Origin: UBA964 sp031382085
GTDB lineage: Bacteria > Pseudomonadota > Gammaproteobacteria > Steroidobacterales > Steroidobacteraceae
DNA length: 64,000 nucleotides
Direction of reading: 5' to 3'
Assembly (NCBI GenBank): GCA_031382085.1
Contig: JANMYM010000062.1
Coordinates: forward strand, 1 to 64,000
Below the pieces are notes generated by a model, which worked only from the letters and a program-made list of their open reading frames with translations, made no database searches and had not been told where the DNA came from. A program made the translations under genes and the position numbers. Within the stretch, counting starts at the first letter, position 1, and the number at the start of each line of letters is the position of its first letter. Positions 35,102-45,680 of this stretch are shown piece after piece.

Positions 35102-36385
35102 ATGAAAAAGACCGCAAATAAACCCGCCAAACCCCGCAACGCGCTCTATGCCCAGTCGGGTGGTGTGTCCGCCGTGATCAATGCGTCGGCCGCCGGTATC
35201 ATCGAAACCGCGCGCAAGTACCCGCGCCAGATTGGCAAGGTCTATGCCGGCCGGCACGGCATTGTGGGTGCGTTGGAAGAGGATCTGATCGATACCAGCC
35301 GTGAATCGCATGCAACCATCCGCGGCCTGCGCTACACACCCGCCGGCGCTTTTGGCTCGGCGCGCTACAAGCTCAAGGGCATCGACAAGAATCGCGCCGA
35401 ATACGAGCGGCTGCTCGAGGTTTTCAAGGCCCACGACATCGGCTATTTCTTTTACAACGGCGGCAACGACTCGATGGACACAGCCCACAAGCTGTCGCAG
35501 ATCGGCGAGTCGTTAGGCTATCCGATCACCTGCGTGGGCGTGCCCAAGACCGTGGACAATGACCTGCCATTTACCGATTGCTGCCCCGGCTTCGGCTCGG
35601 TCGCCAAATACGTTGCAATCTCGACGCTGGAAGCGTCGCTGGATGTCGCCTCGATGGCGCGCACCTCGACCAAAGTGTTTGTCATGGAAGTCATGGGCCG
35701 TCATGCCGGCTGGATTGCCGCCGCAGGCGGGCTCGCCGGCCGCAATGCTAACGAGCCGCCGCACATCATCCTGTTCCCGGAAATTCCGTTCGAGCAGGAA
35801 AAATTCCTGGCTAGAGTCAAGCAGTGTGTCACCGATTTCGGCTACTGCGTCATTGTTGTCAGCGAAGGCACGGCAACCGCCGATGGCAAATTTCTCGCCG
35901 ACGCCGGCACGCTCGATGCCTTCGGTCACACGCAACTGGGCGGCGTGGGTCCGGTCATTGCCAACATGGTTAAAAAGGCCCACGGTTACAAGTATCACTG
36001 GGCCGTGGCCGATTACCTGCAGCGCGCCGCGCGCCACATCGCCTCGAAGGTGGATGTCGAGCAGGCCTACGCGATGGGCAAGGCAGCGGTCGAGCTCGCA
36101 GTGCAGGGCCGCAACTCGGTCATGCCCACGGTCGTCCGCAAATCCTCGCGGCCCTACAAGTGGACCGTCGGCTCGGTACCGCTCGCCAAGGTTGCCAACG
36201 TTGAGAAAAAAATGCCGCGCGATTACATCACCGCCGACGGTTTCGGCATCACCCGCAAATGCCGGCGGTATCTTTCGCCCCTGATCGGCGGCGGCGATCC
36301 GCCGCCCTATAAGGACGGCTTGCCGGCGTACGTCCGTATCAAGGGCATCAGCGTGAAAAAGAAACTCCCGCCCTTCAAAGCCTGA
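35102..36385 (+). CDS. pfp: Pyrophosphate-dependent 6-phosphofructokinase
   Basis: Phosphorylates fructose 6-phosphate with PPi instead of ATP and is reversible. The PPi type is shown by two residues: GGNDSMDT, with Asp where ATP enzymes have the second Gly of GGDGS, and PKTVDNDLP, with Lys where ATP enzymes have Gly (PGTIDND). MARTSTKVFVMEVMGRHAGW and SEGTATADGKF complete the active site. 427 residues fit the bacterial PPi-PFK clade of about 400-420. Followed 12 bases later by a Rieske-flavodoxin gene and then by the membrane pyrophosphatase hppA, a second PPi-linked protein. Confidence 0.93.
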   Translation: MKKTANKPAKPRNALYAQSGGVSAVINASAAGIIETARKYPRQIGKVYAGRHGIVGALEEDLIDTSRESHATIRGLRYTPAGAFGSARYKLKGIDKNRAEYERLLEVFKAHDIGYFFYNGGNDSMDTAHKLSQIGESLGYPITCVGVPKTVDNDLPFTDCCPGFGSVAKYVAISTLEASLDVASMARTSTKVFVMEVMGRHAGWIAAAGGLAGRNANEPPHIILFPEIPFEQEKFLARVKQCVTDFGYCVIVVSEGTATADGKFLADAGTLDAFGHTQLGGVGPVIANMVKKAHGYKYHWAVADYLQRAARHIASKVDVEQAYAMGKAAVELAVQGRNSVMPTVVRKSSRPYKWTVGSVPLAKVANVEKKMPRDYITADGFGITRKCRRYLSPLIGGGDPPPYKDGLPAYVRIKGISVKKKLPPFKA

Positions 36386-36397
36386 CGGGCGGCGCGC

Positions 36398-37492
36398 GTG
36401 GCACAGGATTCCGACTGGATCGACATCGGTTCCGCTGCAGAGCTCGCGGCAAGACCGCTGCAGGCGCTGGCGCACGGCAACGGCCGTATTGCGCTCAGTC
36501 ATGTCGATGGCGTATTTGGCGCGGTGTCTAACATCTGCAATCATGTCGGCGGACCGCTGGGTGAGGGCCGGCTCGATGGCGAGTACCTGGTCTGTCCCTG
36601 GCATCAATGGAAATTTCATCGCTGCACCGGCCAGGGCGAGCCGGGCTATGAAGGCGATCGCGTGCCACCGTATGCGGTGCGTGTGGCCGGGGGCCGGGTG
36701 CTTGTGAGTGCGAAACCGACCAGCGCGCGGGGCCGTCTGCCGCACAAGGCACATCCGCTGGCACGGGAGCTGACGCGCGCCAGCGGACCGATCCGCGTCG
36801 CCGGTATCTCGACGACCATCATGCAACCGGGTAACCCGCGTTACTCCACCTCCGAGTCGCTGCTGGAGACTGCGCTCGAGCACGCGCGCGCCAGCGGCGC
36901 GGCAACTGAGTTCATCAAACTGCGTGACCTTAGCTTCCGTGCCTGCGAGGGCTACTACTCGCGCAGCGCGCGCGCCTGCACCTGGCCCTGCTCGATCACC
37001 CAGAGCGACCCTGACGACCAGCTCGACCGCGTGTACGAAGCCCTGGTGCACTCCGCCGATGTGGTCCTGGTTGCGACGCCGATCCGCTGGGGCGCCGCCA
37101 GCTCGCTTTACTACAAGATGGCCGAGCGCATGAACTGCATCCAGAACCAGCTAACAACCCAGAATCGCGTGCTGATCCAGCGCAAGGTTGCAGGATTCAT
37201 CATTACCGGCGGCCAGGACAATGTGCAGGCGGTGGCCGGGCAGCAACTCGGTTTTTTTGCCGAGCTCGGTTTTGTATTTCCGCCGTTTCCCTACGTGGCC
37301 CACTCGCTTGGCTGGACGGCCGAAAACATGGAGCGCAACGTCGAGTACGTGCAGAGCCACGACGAGCTGCGCGCAGGCACGCGTGCGCTGCTCGATCGCT
37401 GCGTACAGACCGCGCGCGAACTGCGGGCTGGCGAGCCAGGCGCGGAGCCGAAAATCGCGCGTGGCGGGCGCAAGGCCCACGGCACGCCTTAG
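36398..37492 (+). CDS. Fusion of an N-terminal Rieske [2Fe-2S] domain and a C-terminal NADPH-dependent FMN reductase-like flavodoxin domain
   Basis: 364-residue two-domain predicted oxidoreductase, no signal peptide, so cytoplasmic. Residues about 5-110 are a Rieske ferredoxin-like domain with the ligand boxes CNHVGG and CPWHQWKF, 20-odd residues apart. Residues about 130-330 are a flavodoxin-fold domain of the NADPH-dependent FMN reductase type: VAGISTTIMQPGNPRYST as the phosphate loop, a Cys-containing insert (RACTWPCSITQSDPDDQ) and VVLVATPIRWGAASSLYYKMAERM. I know of no standard name for this order. GTG start at 36398, 12 bases after pfp, so cotranscription is likely. Electron partners unknown. 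Confidence 0.8.
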   Translation: MAQDSDWIDIGSAAELAARPLQALAHGNGRIALSHVDGVFGAVSNICNHVGGPLGEGRLDGEYLVCPWHQWKFHRCTGQGEPGYEGDRVPPYAVRVAGGRVLVSAKPTSARGRLPHKAHPLARELTRASGPIRVAGISTTIMQPGNPRYSTSESLLETALEHARASGAATEFIKLRDLSFRACEGYYSRSARACTWPCSITQSDPDDQLDRVYEALVHSADVVLVATPIRWGAASSLYYKMAERMNCIQNQLTTQNRVLIQRKVAGFIITGGQDNVQAVAGQQLGFFAELGFVFPPFPYVAHSLGWTAENMERNVEYVQSHDELRAGTRALLDRCVQTARELRAGEPGAEPKIARGGRKAHGTP

Positions 37493-37511
37493 CTACCGCG
37501 CGCGTGGCCTG

Positions 37512-37520
37512 TGCTATTAT
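37512..37520 (+). promoter_or_regulatory. Possible extended -10 element for hppA
   Basis: TGCTATTAT fits an extended -10 (TGn followed by a TATAAT-like box) about 85 bases before the hppA start. The -35 region is poor. Alternatively hppA is read from pfp through the 112-bp gap. Confidence 0.35.
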
Positions 37521-37604
37521 TCGCGCCCTTTTTGGGGACGGTCAGGGGCTCGTGCCTGTGGCTTGCAAATAACATAACGTCTTGATCTTTGGGGAGATTT
37601 CCAG

Positions 37605-39656
<2,052 letters not shown>

Positions 39657-39663
39657 TCAGAGG

Positions 39664-39683
39664 CCGGCTCGCGCCGGGTTTTT
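39664..39683 (+). terminator. Rho-independent terminator after hppA
   Basis: CCGGC (39664-39668) and GCCGG (39673-39677) form a short GC stem with a TCGC loop, followed after one base by five T residues and more T-rich sequence. It lies 7 bases after the hppA stop. Confidence 0.7.
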
Positions 39684-39786
39684 GCTTTTTGGGCCCGGCA
39701 CCTGAAACAATCGTCACCCGGGCCCGGTCTGATTCGCAGTCGGATGGTCCGACCACAACGCATTGCACAATACAGGAGATATTCAA

Positions 39787-40053
39787 ATGACCTCAACCAA
39801 GACCCTGCTCGCCGCCGCCATCGGCACGCTCATGTTAGCAAACCTGGCCGCTGCTGCAGATATGGCGGGCGCCGACAAGGCGGCAACGACTGAAAAATGT
39901 TTCGGCGTCGCCAAGGCTGGCAAGAATGACTGCGCCGCGAACGGCCATTCCTGCGCCGGTCAGTCAAAAGCCAACGATGCCAAAGAATGGATAAAGCTGC
40001 CCAAGGGCACCTGCGAACGCCTGGTTGGCGGTTCGCTGACGGCCGCGAAATAG
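39787..40053 (+). CDS. bufA1: BufA1-type bufferin precursor (DUF2282)
   Basis: 88-residue precursor with a signal peptide (residues 1-24, cleavage about LAAAA/D) and four Cys at 38, 49, 56 and 76 in the DUF2282 pattern: EKCFGVAKAGKNDC, GHSC and KGTCERLVGG. DUF2282 proteins are now described as bufferins, ribosomally made peptides whose Cys are modified by a DUF692/MNIO enzyme and which bind copper. AGGAGA at 39774-39779 fixes the ATG at 39787; the frame extends to 39763 but has no site there. It follows the hppA terminator and leads a three-gene locus with the maturase and its partner. Confidence 0.93.
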   Translation: MTSTKTLLAAAIGTLMLANLAAAADMAGADKAATTEKCFGVAKAGKNDCAANGHSCAGQSKANDAKEWIKLPKGTCERLVGGSLTAAK

Positions 40054-40071
40054 GATCCGTCGACCTTTGGC

Positions 40072-40947
40072 ATGCCGGTCAGCGGTGCAAAGTCACGTGA
40101 CCGGCTAACAACCCAGGTCCTCCCGGCGCAAGCCGGGATCGGCCTGCGGGCCGTACATCACGACGAGTTTCTGGCCTCGCCACCTGACGTCGGCTGGGTT
40201 GAGGCGCATAGCGAAAATTATTTCGCACTGGGCGGGGCCCAGCCCTGGTTTCTCGAGCAGATCCGCAGCCGCTATCCGCTGTCGCTGCATGGCGTGGGTC
40301 TTTCCATCGGTTCGACCGAGCCGCTCGATGTAACGCACCTCGCGAACTGGCGACGGTTGATCGCCCGATTCGAACCCGCGCTGGTGTCCGAGCATCTGTG
40401 CTGGAGCAGCGCCGGTGGAGTTTTCAGCAACGACCTGCTGCCGCTGCCGTACACACGCGAGGCGCTGGATCACCTGGTGTCCCGCATGAGCCAGGTGCAG
40501 GAAGCACTCGGCCGGCAAATGCTGATCGAAAACGTGTCGTCGTATCTCGAATTCAAGTCGAGCGAAATGCCAGAGTGGGTGTTTGTCGCGGAACTGGCGC
40601 AACGCGCTGGCTGCGGCATTTTGCTGGACGTCAACAATATCTATGTCAGTGCCTGCAATCACGCCTTCGATGCTCGCCAGTTCATCGACGCGATGCCGGC
40701 AACAGCCATCGGCGAGATTCACCTGGCTGGTCACAGCATCAATCGCATCGACCAGCGGCAGATCCGCATCGATACCCACAGCACCCATGTCTGCGATGCG
40801 GTCTGGGATCTCTACGAATACGCCATCCACAAGTTCGGCCCCGTGCCGACGCTGATCGAATGGGATCTCGATATCCCGGCGTTGCCGGTGCTGGCGGCCG
40901 AAGCGGCGCGCGCCGATCGGCATGCGCGCCTCGCGTTAGCCGCATGA
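40072..40947 (+). CDS. bufB: MNIO-family bufferin maturase (DUF692)
   Basis: 291-residue multinuclear non-haem iron oxygenase of the DUF692 family, TIM-barrel-like. Metal-ligand regions are visible: GWVEAHSENYF, LHGVGLSIGS, VSEHLCWSS, LIENVSSYLEF, LLDVNNIYVSACNH, EIHLAGH and the late DTHSTHV and LIEWDLDIP. These match the His/Asp/Glu set of MbnB-like enzymes. It modifies Cys residues of the BufA1 precursor encoded 18 bases upstream. The gene starts at ATG 40072; a strong ribosome site is not evident. bufC follows after 4 bases. Confidence 0.94.
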   Translation: MPVSGAKSRDRLTTQVLPAQAGIGLRAVHHDEFLASPPDVGWVEAHSENYFALGGAQPWFLEQIRSRYPLSLHGVGLSIGSTEPLDVTHLANWRRLIARFEPALVSEHLCWSSAGGVFSNDLLPLPYTREALDHLVSRMSQVQEALGRQMLIENVSSYLEFKSSEMPEWVFVAELAQRAGCGILLDVNNIYVSACNHAFDARQFIDAMPATAIGEIHLAGHSINRIDQRQIRIDTHSTHVCDAVWDLYEYAIHKFGPVPTLIEWDLDIPALPVLAAEAARADRHARLALAA

Positions 40948-40951
40948 CCGT

Positions 40952-41728
40952 ATGTTAGGCGCACAGCAGAAATCATTGCTTGACGCGCTGCTTGCGGAAC
41001 ACGCGGGTACGTCCGCTGCCCTGTTGGATATCCGCGGCGGCGTTTTTTCGCCCGATGAACGCCTCGGCATTTACCGCAACAATCTGCGCGAGAACTTCCT
41101 CAAGGTCCTGGAGCTGGAATTTCCCGTTGTCCAGCGTCTGGTTGGAGCCGATTACTTTCGCCAGACGGCGCGGCAGTTTCTGCTGCATGCTCCATCGCGC
41201 AGCGGCGACCTGTTTCACTGCGGGCGCGCGTTTCCGCAATATTTGCGGCAACAATTTGCTGACAGCGACTATGCCTATCTGCCGGATGTCGCGGCGCTCG
41301 AATGGGCCTATCAGGAAGCCACTATTGCTGCCGACGATGCGCGGATTTTCGATCTCGCAGCGCTCGCGACGCTCGATCAGGAATCTTACGACCGCCTGCG
41401 GCTGCATACGCACCCGGCGCTGCGCCTGGTGCGCTCGCCCTATCCCATCGTTGCCATCTGGGCGGCCAATCAACCGGATGCAACGAGCGATGTGTCCATC
41501 GATGTCGGGCGCGGTGGCGACAACGGCCTCATCACGCGGGCGCTACGCTCCACTCACATCGCTACCATAGATGCAGGCGCGGCTGAGTTTCTGCAGGGGG
41601 TGCTGGATCGCCGGCCGCTGGGATTGGCGCTCGAGGCGGCTCTTGATACCGACCCGGGCTTCGAGCTCGAGGCCGCGCTCGGACCGTGGATACAGGGCCG
41701 CGTATTTGTCAGCTGGTCGTTAGCCTGA
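40952..41728 (+). CDS. bufC: BufC, putative partner of the MNIO maturase (DUF2063)
   Basis: 258-residue DUF2063 protein. The N-terminal DNA-binding-annotated domain (LLDALLAEH, RLGIYRNNLRENFLKVLELEFPVVQRLVG, FRQTARQFL) spans about 5-95, and a mixed alpha-beta C-terminal half follows. In bufferin and methanobactin systems the MbnC/BufC partner helps the MNIO enzyme recognise the precursor. It is 4 bases after bufB. The DoxX-type membrane gene that often closes bufABCD operons is absent: the next gene is on the other strand, its stop only 3 bases away. Confidence 0.9.
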   Translation: MLGAQQKSLLDALLAEHAGTSAALLDIRGGVFSPDERLGIYRNNLRENFLKVLELEFPVVQRLVGADYFRQTARQFLLHAPSRSGDLFHCGRAFPQYLRQQFADSDYAYLPDVAALEWAYQEATIAADDARIFDLAALATLDQESYDRLRLHTHPALRLVRSPYPIVAIWAANQPDATSDVSIDVGRGGDNGLITRALRSTHIATIDAGAAEFLQGVLDRRPLGLALEAALDTDPGFELEAALGPWIQGRVFVSWSLA

Positions 41729-41731
41729 GGT

Positions 41732-42985
41732 TCAGACCGTGATGGTGCGGTGGTCGGGCGAATTGATCAACTCAGCACCCGACGCGGTGATCAACGACAG
41801 GTCTTCGAGGTGGGCCGTGCCGCCGGCGCCCTGATCAAATACCGGGCAGTCGACCGACAGGATCATGCCTTCTTCCAGCACCGGGTCTAACGGCTTGCCA
41901 TCCGTCCCGCGGCGCGGATCGTCGCCGTGCCACAAACCGACACTGTGCGGAGTAAAACCCACCTGCACGTCAAAATTCTGCTTGCGCAGTGTCTCCTCGC
42001 CTAACGCCCGGATCGCGGAGTAGGCCATGCCCGGTCGGAGCGCCGCGCGAATTTCGTCCCAGCAGATGGCTATGGCGCGTGTCGCCATTTTCATCCGCGC
42101 CGTGGGCTCACCGACAAACACAGTGCGCGCAAAATCGCCGTGATAATTGTGCAGGCTCGACACGCAATCGATCAGGACCGACTGTCCGTCGCGCAGCGGC
42201 TCGTCATAGTCGTCGGAGGTCACGCCATCGACGACCATGAAGACCGGGCGCAAGCCGCGCGCCGCCGCCTCGGCATAGAATCGCGCGCGCAAGGCCCGGA
42301 TGCTGCCCAGTTGCCGGGCCGCGCGTGCCGCCGCCAAAGCGGCATCGGCATTGGCCTGGGCCGTGAGGCGCATCAGTTGCAGCTCCGCGGGTGACTTGAC
42401 GCGCCGGATCCGGCGCAGTGTATCTTCGGCGTTGCGCACCCCGGCAATCGGCAATACAGCTAACAACGAAGCCTCGGCGACGTCGCCATCGACGCCGATC
42501 GTCCCGCCACGAACCGCAAGCGATTGCAGCGCCTTGTGCAGGGCCACGACCGCGCCCGTGGAAAAAGGCTGGGTGGCTTCGGTAGCCGAGCGGCGGGCGC
42601 GCTCGCGCGGCAGCAGCGCCTGCTGGTCGACCACGCGAAACATGCGCGCGGGCGCGGCCGCGCCGTTCTGACCCTGGCCGGTAAACAAGAATGGCTGGAC
42701 GGACTGCGGCAGCTGTTCCTCCGCCAGGCCGTAGTAGTAGGAGAACTGGCCCATGATCAGCGCCACCGGCGCCTTGGGGTCCGCGCTGAGGACGGCGTAG
42801 GCCGAGCCCGTTGCGCCCATGCGCTCGAGCAGCGGCCAGTGGTTGGTCAGATAGGAGATGTTGGCGGGACGTCCGACAACAACAGCCGACAATCCCTCGC
42901 GCCGCAACACCTCGGTGGCGCGGGCCCGATTCAGCAGCGGGTTGTCATGCAGAAAATCGAGATTGACCGGCTGTAGGTTTTTCAT
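41732..42985 (-). CDS. M24 family metallopeptidase (Xaa-Pro aminopeptidase/creatinase fold)
   Basis: 417-residue pita-bread hydrolase. The N-terminal creatinase-like domain (about 20-165) has VVVGRPANISYLTNHW. The catalytic domain retains all five dimetal ligands: Asp in VLIDCVSS, Asp in HGDFARTVF, His in FTPHSVGLWHGD, Glu in LEEGMILSVDCP and Glu in AHLEDLSLIT. Proline dipeptidase or aminopeptidase activity is likely but the substrate is uncertain. No signal peptide, so cytoplasmic. I place the start at Met 42985 (KNLQPVNLDFLHD); the frame extends to 43024. It converges on the bufferin genes. Confidence 0.85.
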   Translation of the reverse strand: MKNLQPVNLDFLHDNPLLNRARATEVLRREGLSAVVVGRPANISYLTNHWPLLERMGATGSAYAVLSADPKAPVALIMGQFSYYYGLAEEQLPQSVQPFLFTGQGQNGAAAPARMFRVVDQQALLPRERARRSATEATQPFSTGAVVALHKALQSLAVRGGTIGVDGDVAEASLLAVLPIAGVRNAEDTLRRIRRVKSPAELQLMRLTAQANADAALAAARAARQLGSIRALRARFYAEAAARGLRPVFMVVDGVTSDDYDEPLRDGQSVLIDCVSSLHNYHGDFARTVFVGEPTARMKMATRAIAICWDEIRAALRPGMAYSAIRALGEETLRKQNFDVQVGFTPHSVGLWHGDDPRRGTDGKPLDPVLEEGMILSVDCPVFDQGAGGTAHLEDLSLITASGAELINSPDHRTITV

Positions 42986-43037
42986 GACCGGCTTCTTACC
43001 ACGGCGCAGCACACCGGGAAACAAAAACCTGCGAAGG

Positions 43038-45491
43038 TTACACGGCTGCGGACAACGGCCGGGCCTTGGCGATCACGTTGCCCTGCACAAAATCAACGCC
43101 CATGCGGCGCGCGAAATCGAGCGACGCATTGTCTTCAACGCCCTCGGCAATCACCCGGAAATTCAGCGTGCGCGCGAGCTTGATCATTGCCGCCACCAGC
43201 GCCTGGTTAACCGAATCGCGCGACAGGTTGCGGGTGAATGAATTGTCGATCTTGAGGTAATCCAGCGGCAGATTCTTGAGGTTCGAGAACGACCCAACGC
43301 CGGAACCAAAATCATCGAGTGCGAAGCGGCAGCCCATGCCATGCAGCACGCTGGCGAAGCGGCGTGCGTGCTCCAGATTCGCGATCGCTGCGGCCTCGGT
43401 CATTTCGAAGCATAGCTGCGATGGCGCGACGCCGGAACGATCGAGGCATTCGACGACGAATTCCAGGAAACTGACATCGCCAAGCGTCTGGCCGGATACG
43501 TTCAGCGACACGCAACGCGAGCCCGGCACCGACAATGCGCCGTTGCCCAGCATCGTGATGGTCGACTTCACCACCCAGCGATCGATACTGGACATCAGCC
43601 GATAGCGCTCGGCAGCCGCCAGAAAATCGCGCGGCTGCCACAAGATGCCGTTCTCATCGCGCAGCCGCAGCAATACTTCCATCGCGGGACCGTCGGCGCT
43701 GGCCACGACCGCCGGCACGATGGGTTGCTGGTACAACTCGAAGGTCTCATCGCGCAGCGCGGCCTGCAATTTCTGCAACCACTGGATGTCGCCGCTGCGA
43801 CGCGCGACCGCCTCCTCCTGGGCAGAGTAAATCGCGACGTTGCCCGAACCCTGACTCTTGGCCATGTAACAGGCGCTGTCCGCCGCAGCCAGCGACTCCT
43901 CGACGCTGCCGCTCTCGCGCCCCAGTTCGAGCAAACCGATGCTGGCGCCGATGTTGAAAACCTTTTCCTTCCAGATGAATCGATACTCGGCCACCGCACG
44001 GCATACGTCGTTGGCAATCTGGTGCGCCTTGTCAAGCGGGCAGCCTACTAACAGCAGGCCAAACTCGTCGCCGCCGAGGCGCGCAACCGTGTCGGAATCG
44101 CGCACCGCCTCGCGCAACAGCTTGGACACCTCGCGCAGCAGCGCATCGCCCGCCAGATGACCACTGGTGTCGTTGACCGCCTTGAAGCGATCCAGATCGA
44201 TGTAGCAAAGGATATGCGTGCCATCGCCGCGCCTTGCTGTGGTCACGGCTTCATCGACGCGCCGTTCAAACTCGCGCCGGTTCACCAGGCCCGTCAACGC
44301 ATCGTGGGTCGCCTGATAGGACATCTGACGGGCAATTCCGCGCAGCTCGGTCACATCATGCAGCAGCAGTACCGCGCCGATCGTCTTGCGCGCCGCGTTG
44401 CGCAGCGGTGCCGCCGATATTTCCACGGTGCGCTCGCTGCCGTCCTTGCGGGCCACGGTCACGGCGCGCCGCCCCAGCGTAACCGGTTGTCCGGAGGCAA
44501 CGGCACGCATGACCGGATCCAGCAGATTACGGCCCTCGTGATCGTCCACCAGACCTAACAACCGTTCGATACTGAGACCGACCGCCAGACTGGCCGACGA
44601 ACCTAACAGGCGCTCGCCCGCCGGATTGACGTATTCGATCCTGCCGGCCGTGTCGGTGGTAACGATGGCCTCGGCGATCGATTCCAGCGTCAGACGGTCG
44701 GGGCTTTCAGCTTCGTCGTATGCCGGCGTCACCGCAACGGCGGCGGCTTCCTGTGCGCCGCTTGCCGCTTCCGCGGCAAGCTCCAGCTGTTCAGCATCCA
44801 GCAAGCGATCCGCGTCGTAGAGTTCGGCAGGCACATGCGGCTCGACCACGGCGGGCGCATCAGCCGTAGCCTGCAGCGCCTGCCATTGCAGGGTCGGCAC
44901 GATTTCGACGCCAGTCAGCAACAGCGCGGTTCCGCCTTGCCAATCGATATGGCTCACATTCAGTTCGAGGCGGCTGAACTGGGCCTGGAAGCCGACGATC
45001 TCGATCTCGAAGCGCTCCGCGGCGCTTTCCGATCGCAGGTGCCGGCGCAGGTTGTCCTGCAGAAACTCCGCGAATTCGGGCGCTACCAGCTCATCCAGAG
45101 TGCGACCGTTCAGCTCGCCGCGATCCACACCGATCAGTGATGCGAACTGGCTGTTGGCAAACAGAATTGCCTCGCGATGCACAACCACGACTTCGTGCAC
45201 GCGGTCCGCGAGCTCGCCAAACAACTCCTTGTGACTGAGTTGCTGAGGCGCGACAGAACCATGGCGACTCAGCAACTGGTTCACGTCTGTCTTGATGGAC
45301 AGCACCGATGGATCGGTGGTTTCGACCCAGACGCGACCTGATAGATCGCCACTGGCCTGAGCGACGATACGATGCAGTTGCTTTGTTAGCTCATCGACCG
45401 TCCGCAGCGCGCGGCGGTGTCGGCGGTTGCGGATCAGCAGCCAAACGGCAACGATTGCGAGCAGCAGACAGGTCAAGCCCAATGCGGTCAT
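43038..45491 (-). CDS. Diguanylate cyclase/phosphodiesterase with PAS domains (GGDEF-EAL)
   Basis: 817-residue inner-membrane signalling protein for cyclic di-GMP. Order: one N-terminal membrane helix (about 3-20), a first PAS-like domain (about 95-195), an acidic linker, a second PAS (about 265-385), GGDEF (about 395-555; intact LGGDEF) and EAL (about 575-810). The EAL signature reads EVLLRL, Val in place of Ala, but the metal and catalytic residues appear kept (NVSGQ, FEMTE, DDFGSG, YLKID, AEGVE, QGN). No periplasmic sensor loop of size, so input is probably cytoplasmic through PAS. Which activity dominates cannot be told. Confidence 0.93.
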   Translation of the reverse strand: MTALGLTCLLLAIVAVWLLIRNRRHRRALRTVDELTKQLHRIVAQASGDLSGRVWVETTDPSVLSIKTDVNQLLSRHGSVAPQQLSHKELFGELADRVHEVVVVHREAILFANSQFASLIGVDRGELNGRTLDELVAPEFAEFLQDNLRRHLRSESAAERFEIEIVGFQAQFSRLELNVSHIDWQGGTALLLTGVEIVPTLQWQALQATADAPAVVEPHVPAELYDADRLLDAEQLELAAEAASGAQEAAAVAVTPAYDEAESPDRLTLESIAEAIVTTDTAGRIEYVNPAGERLLGSSASLAVGLSIERLLGLVDDHEGRNLLDPVMRAVASGQPVTLGRRAVTVARKDGSERTVEISAAPLRNAARKTIGAVLLLHDVTELRGIARQMSYQATHDALTGLVNRREFERRVDEAVTTARRGDGTHILCYIDLDRFKAVNDTSGHLAGDALLREVSKLLREAVRDSDTVARLGGDEFGLLLVGCPLDKAHQIANDVCRAVAEYRFIWKEKVFNIGASIGLLELGRESGSVEESLAAADSACYMAKSQGSGNVAIYSAQEEAVARRSGDIQWLQKLQAALRDETFELYQQPIVPAVVASADGPAMEVLLRLRDENGILWQPRDFLAAAERYRLMSSIDRWVVKSTITMLGNGALSVPGSRCVSLNVSGQTLGDVSFLEFVVECLDRSGVAPSQLCFEMTEAAAIANLEHARRFASVLHGMGCRFALDDFGSGVGSFSNLKNLPLDYLKIDNSFTRNLSRDSVNQALVAAMIKLARTLNFRVIAEGVEDNASLDFARRMGVDFVQGNVIAKARPLSAAV

Positions 45492-45680
45492 TTCGAGGCC
45501 TGGTTCCTGTTGTTGTTATGTGTCACGGCAGGCGCCGGGTCAGTGACGCAGCTTAGCGGAGGCGCGCCATGCCCATGCTCGCGATTGACCATATGACGAA
45601 TTTGCCTTGTGGCAGCGGCCGAAACGCCTAAACTTGGCGCGCCTCAGTTGTGGCGGAAATAAGTTTAATCGGGAGCAGGC

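Noticed and set aside
35513..37051. Long minus-strand open frame of about 512 codons
   Set aside because: It is antisense to pfp and the Rieske-flavodoxin gene, both of which have clear motifs; high G+C creates such shadows.
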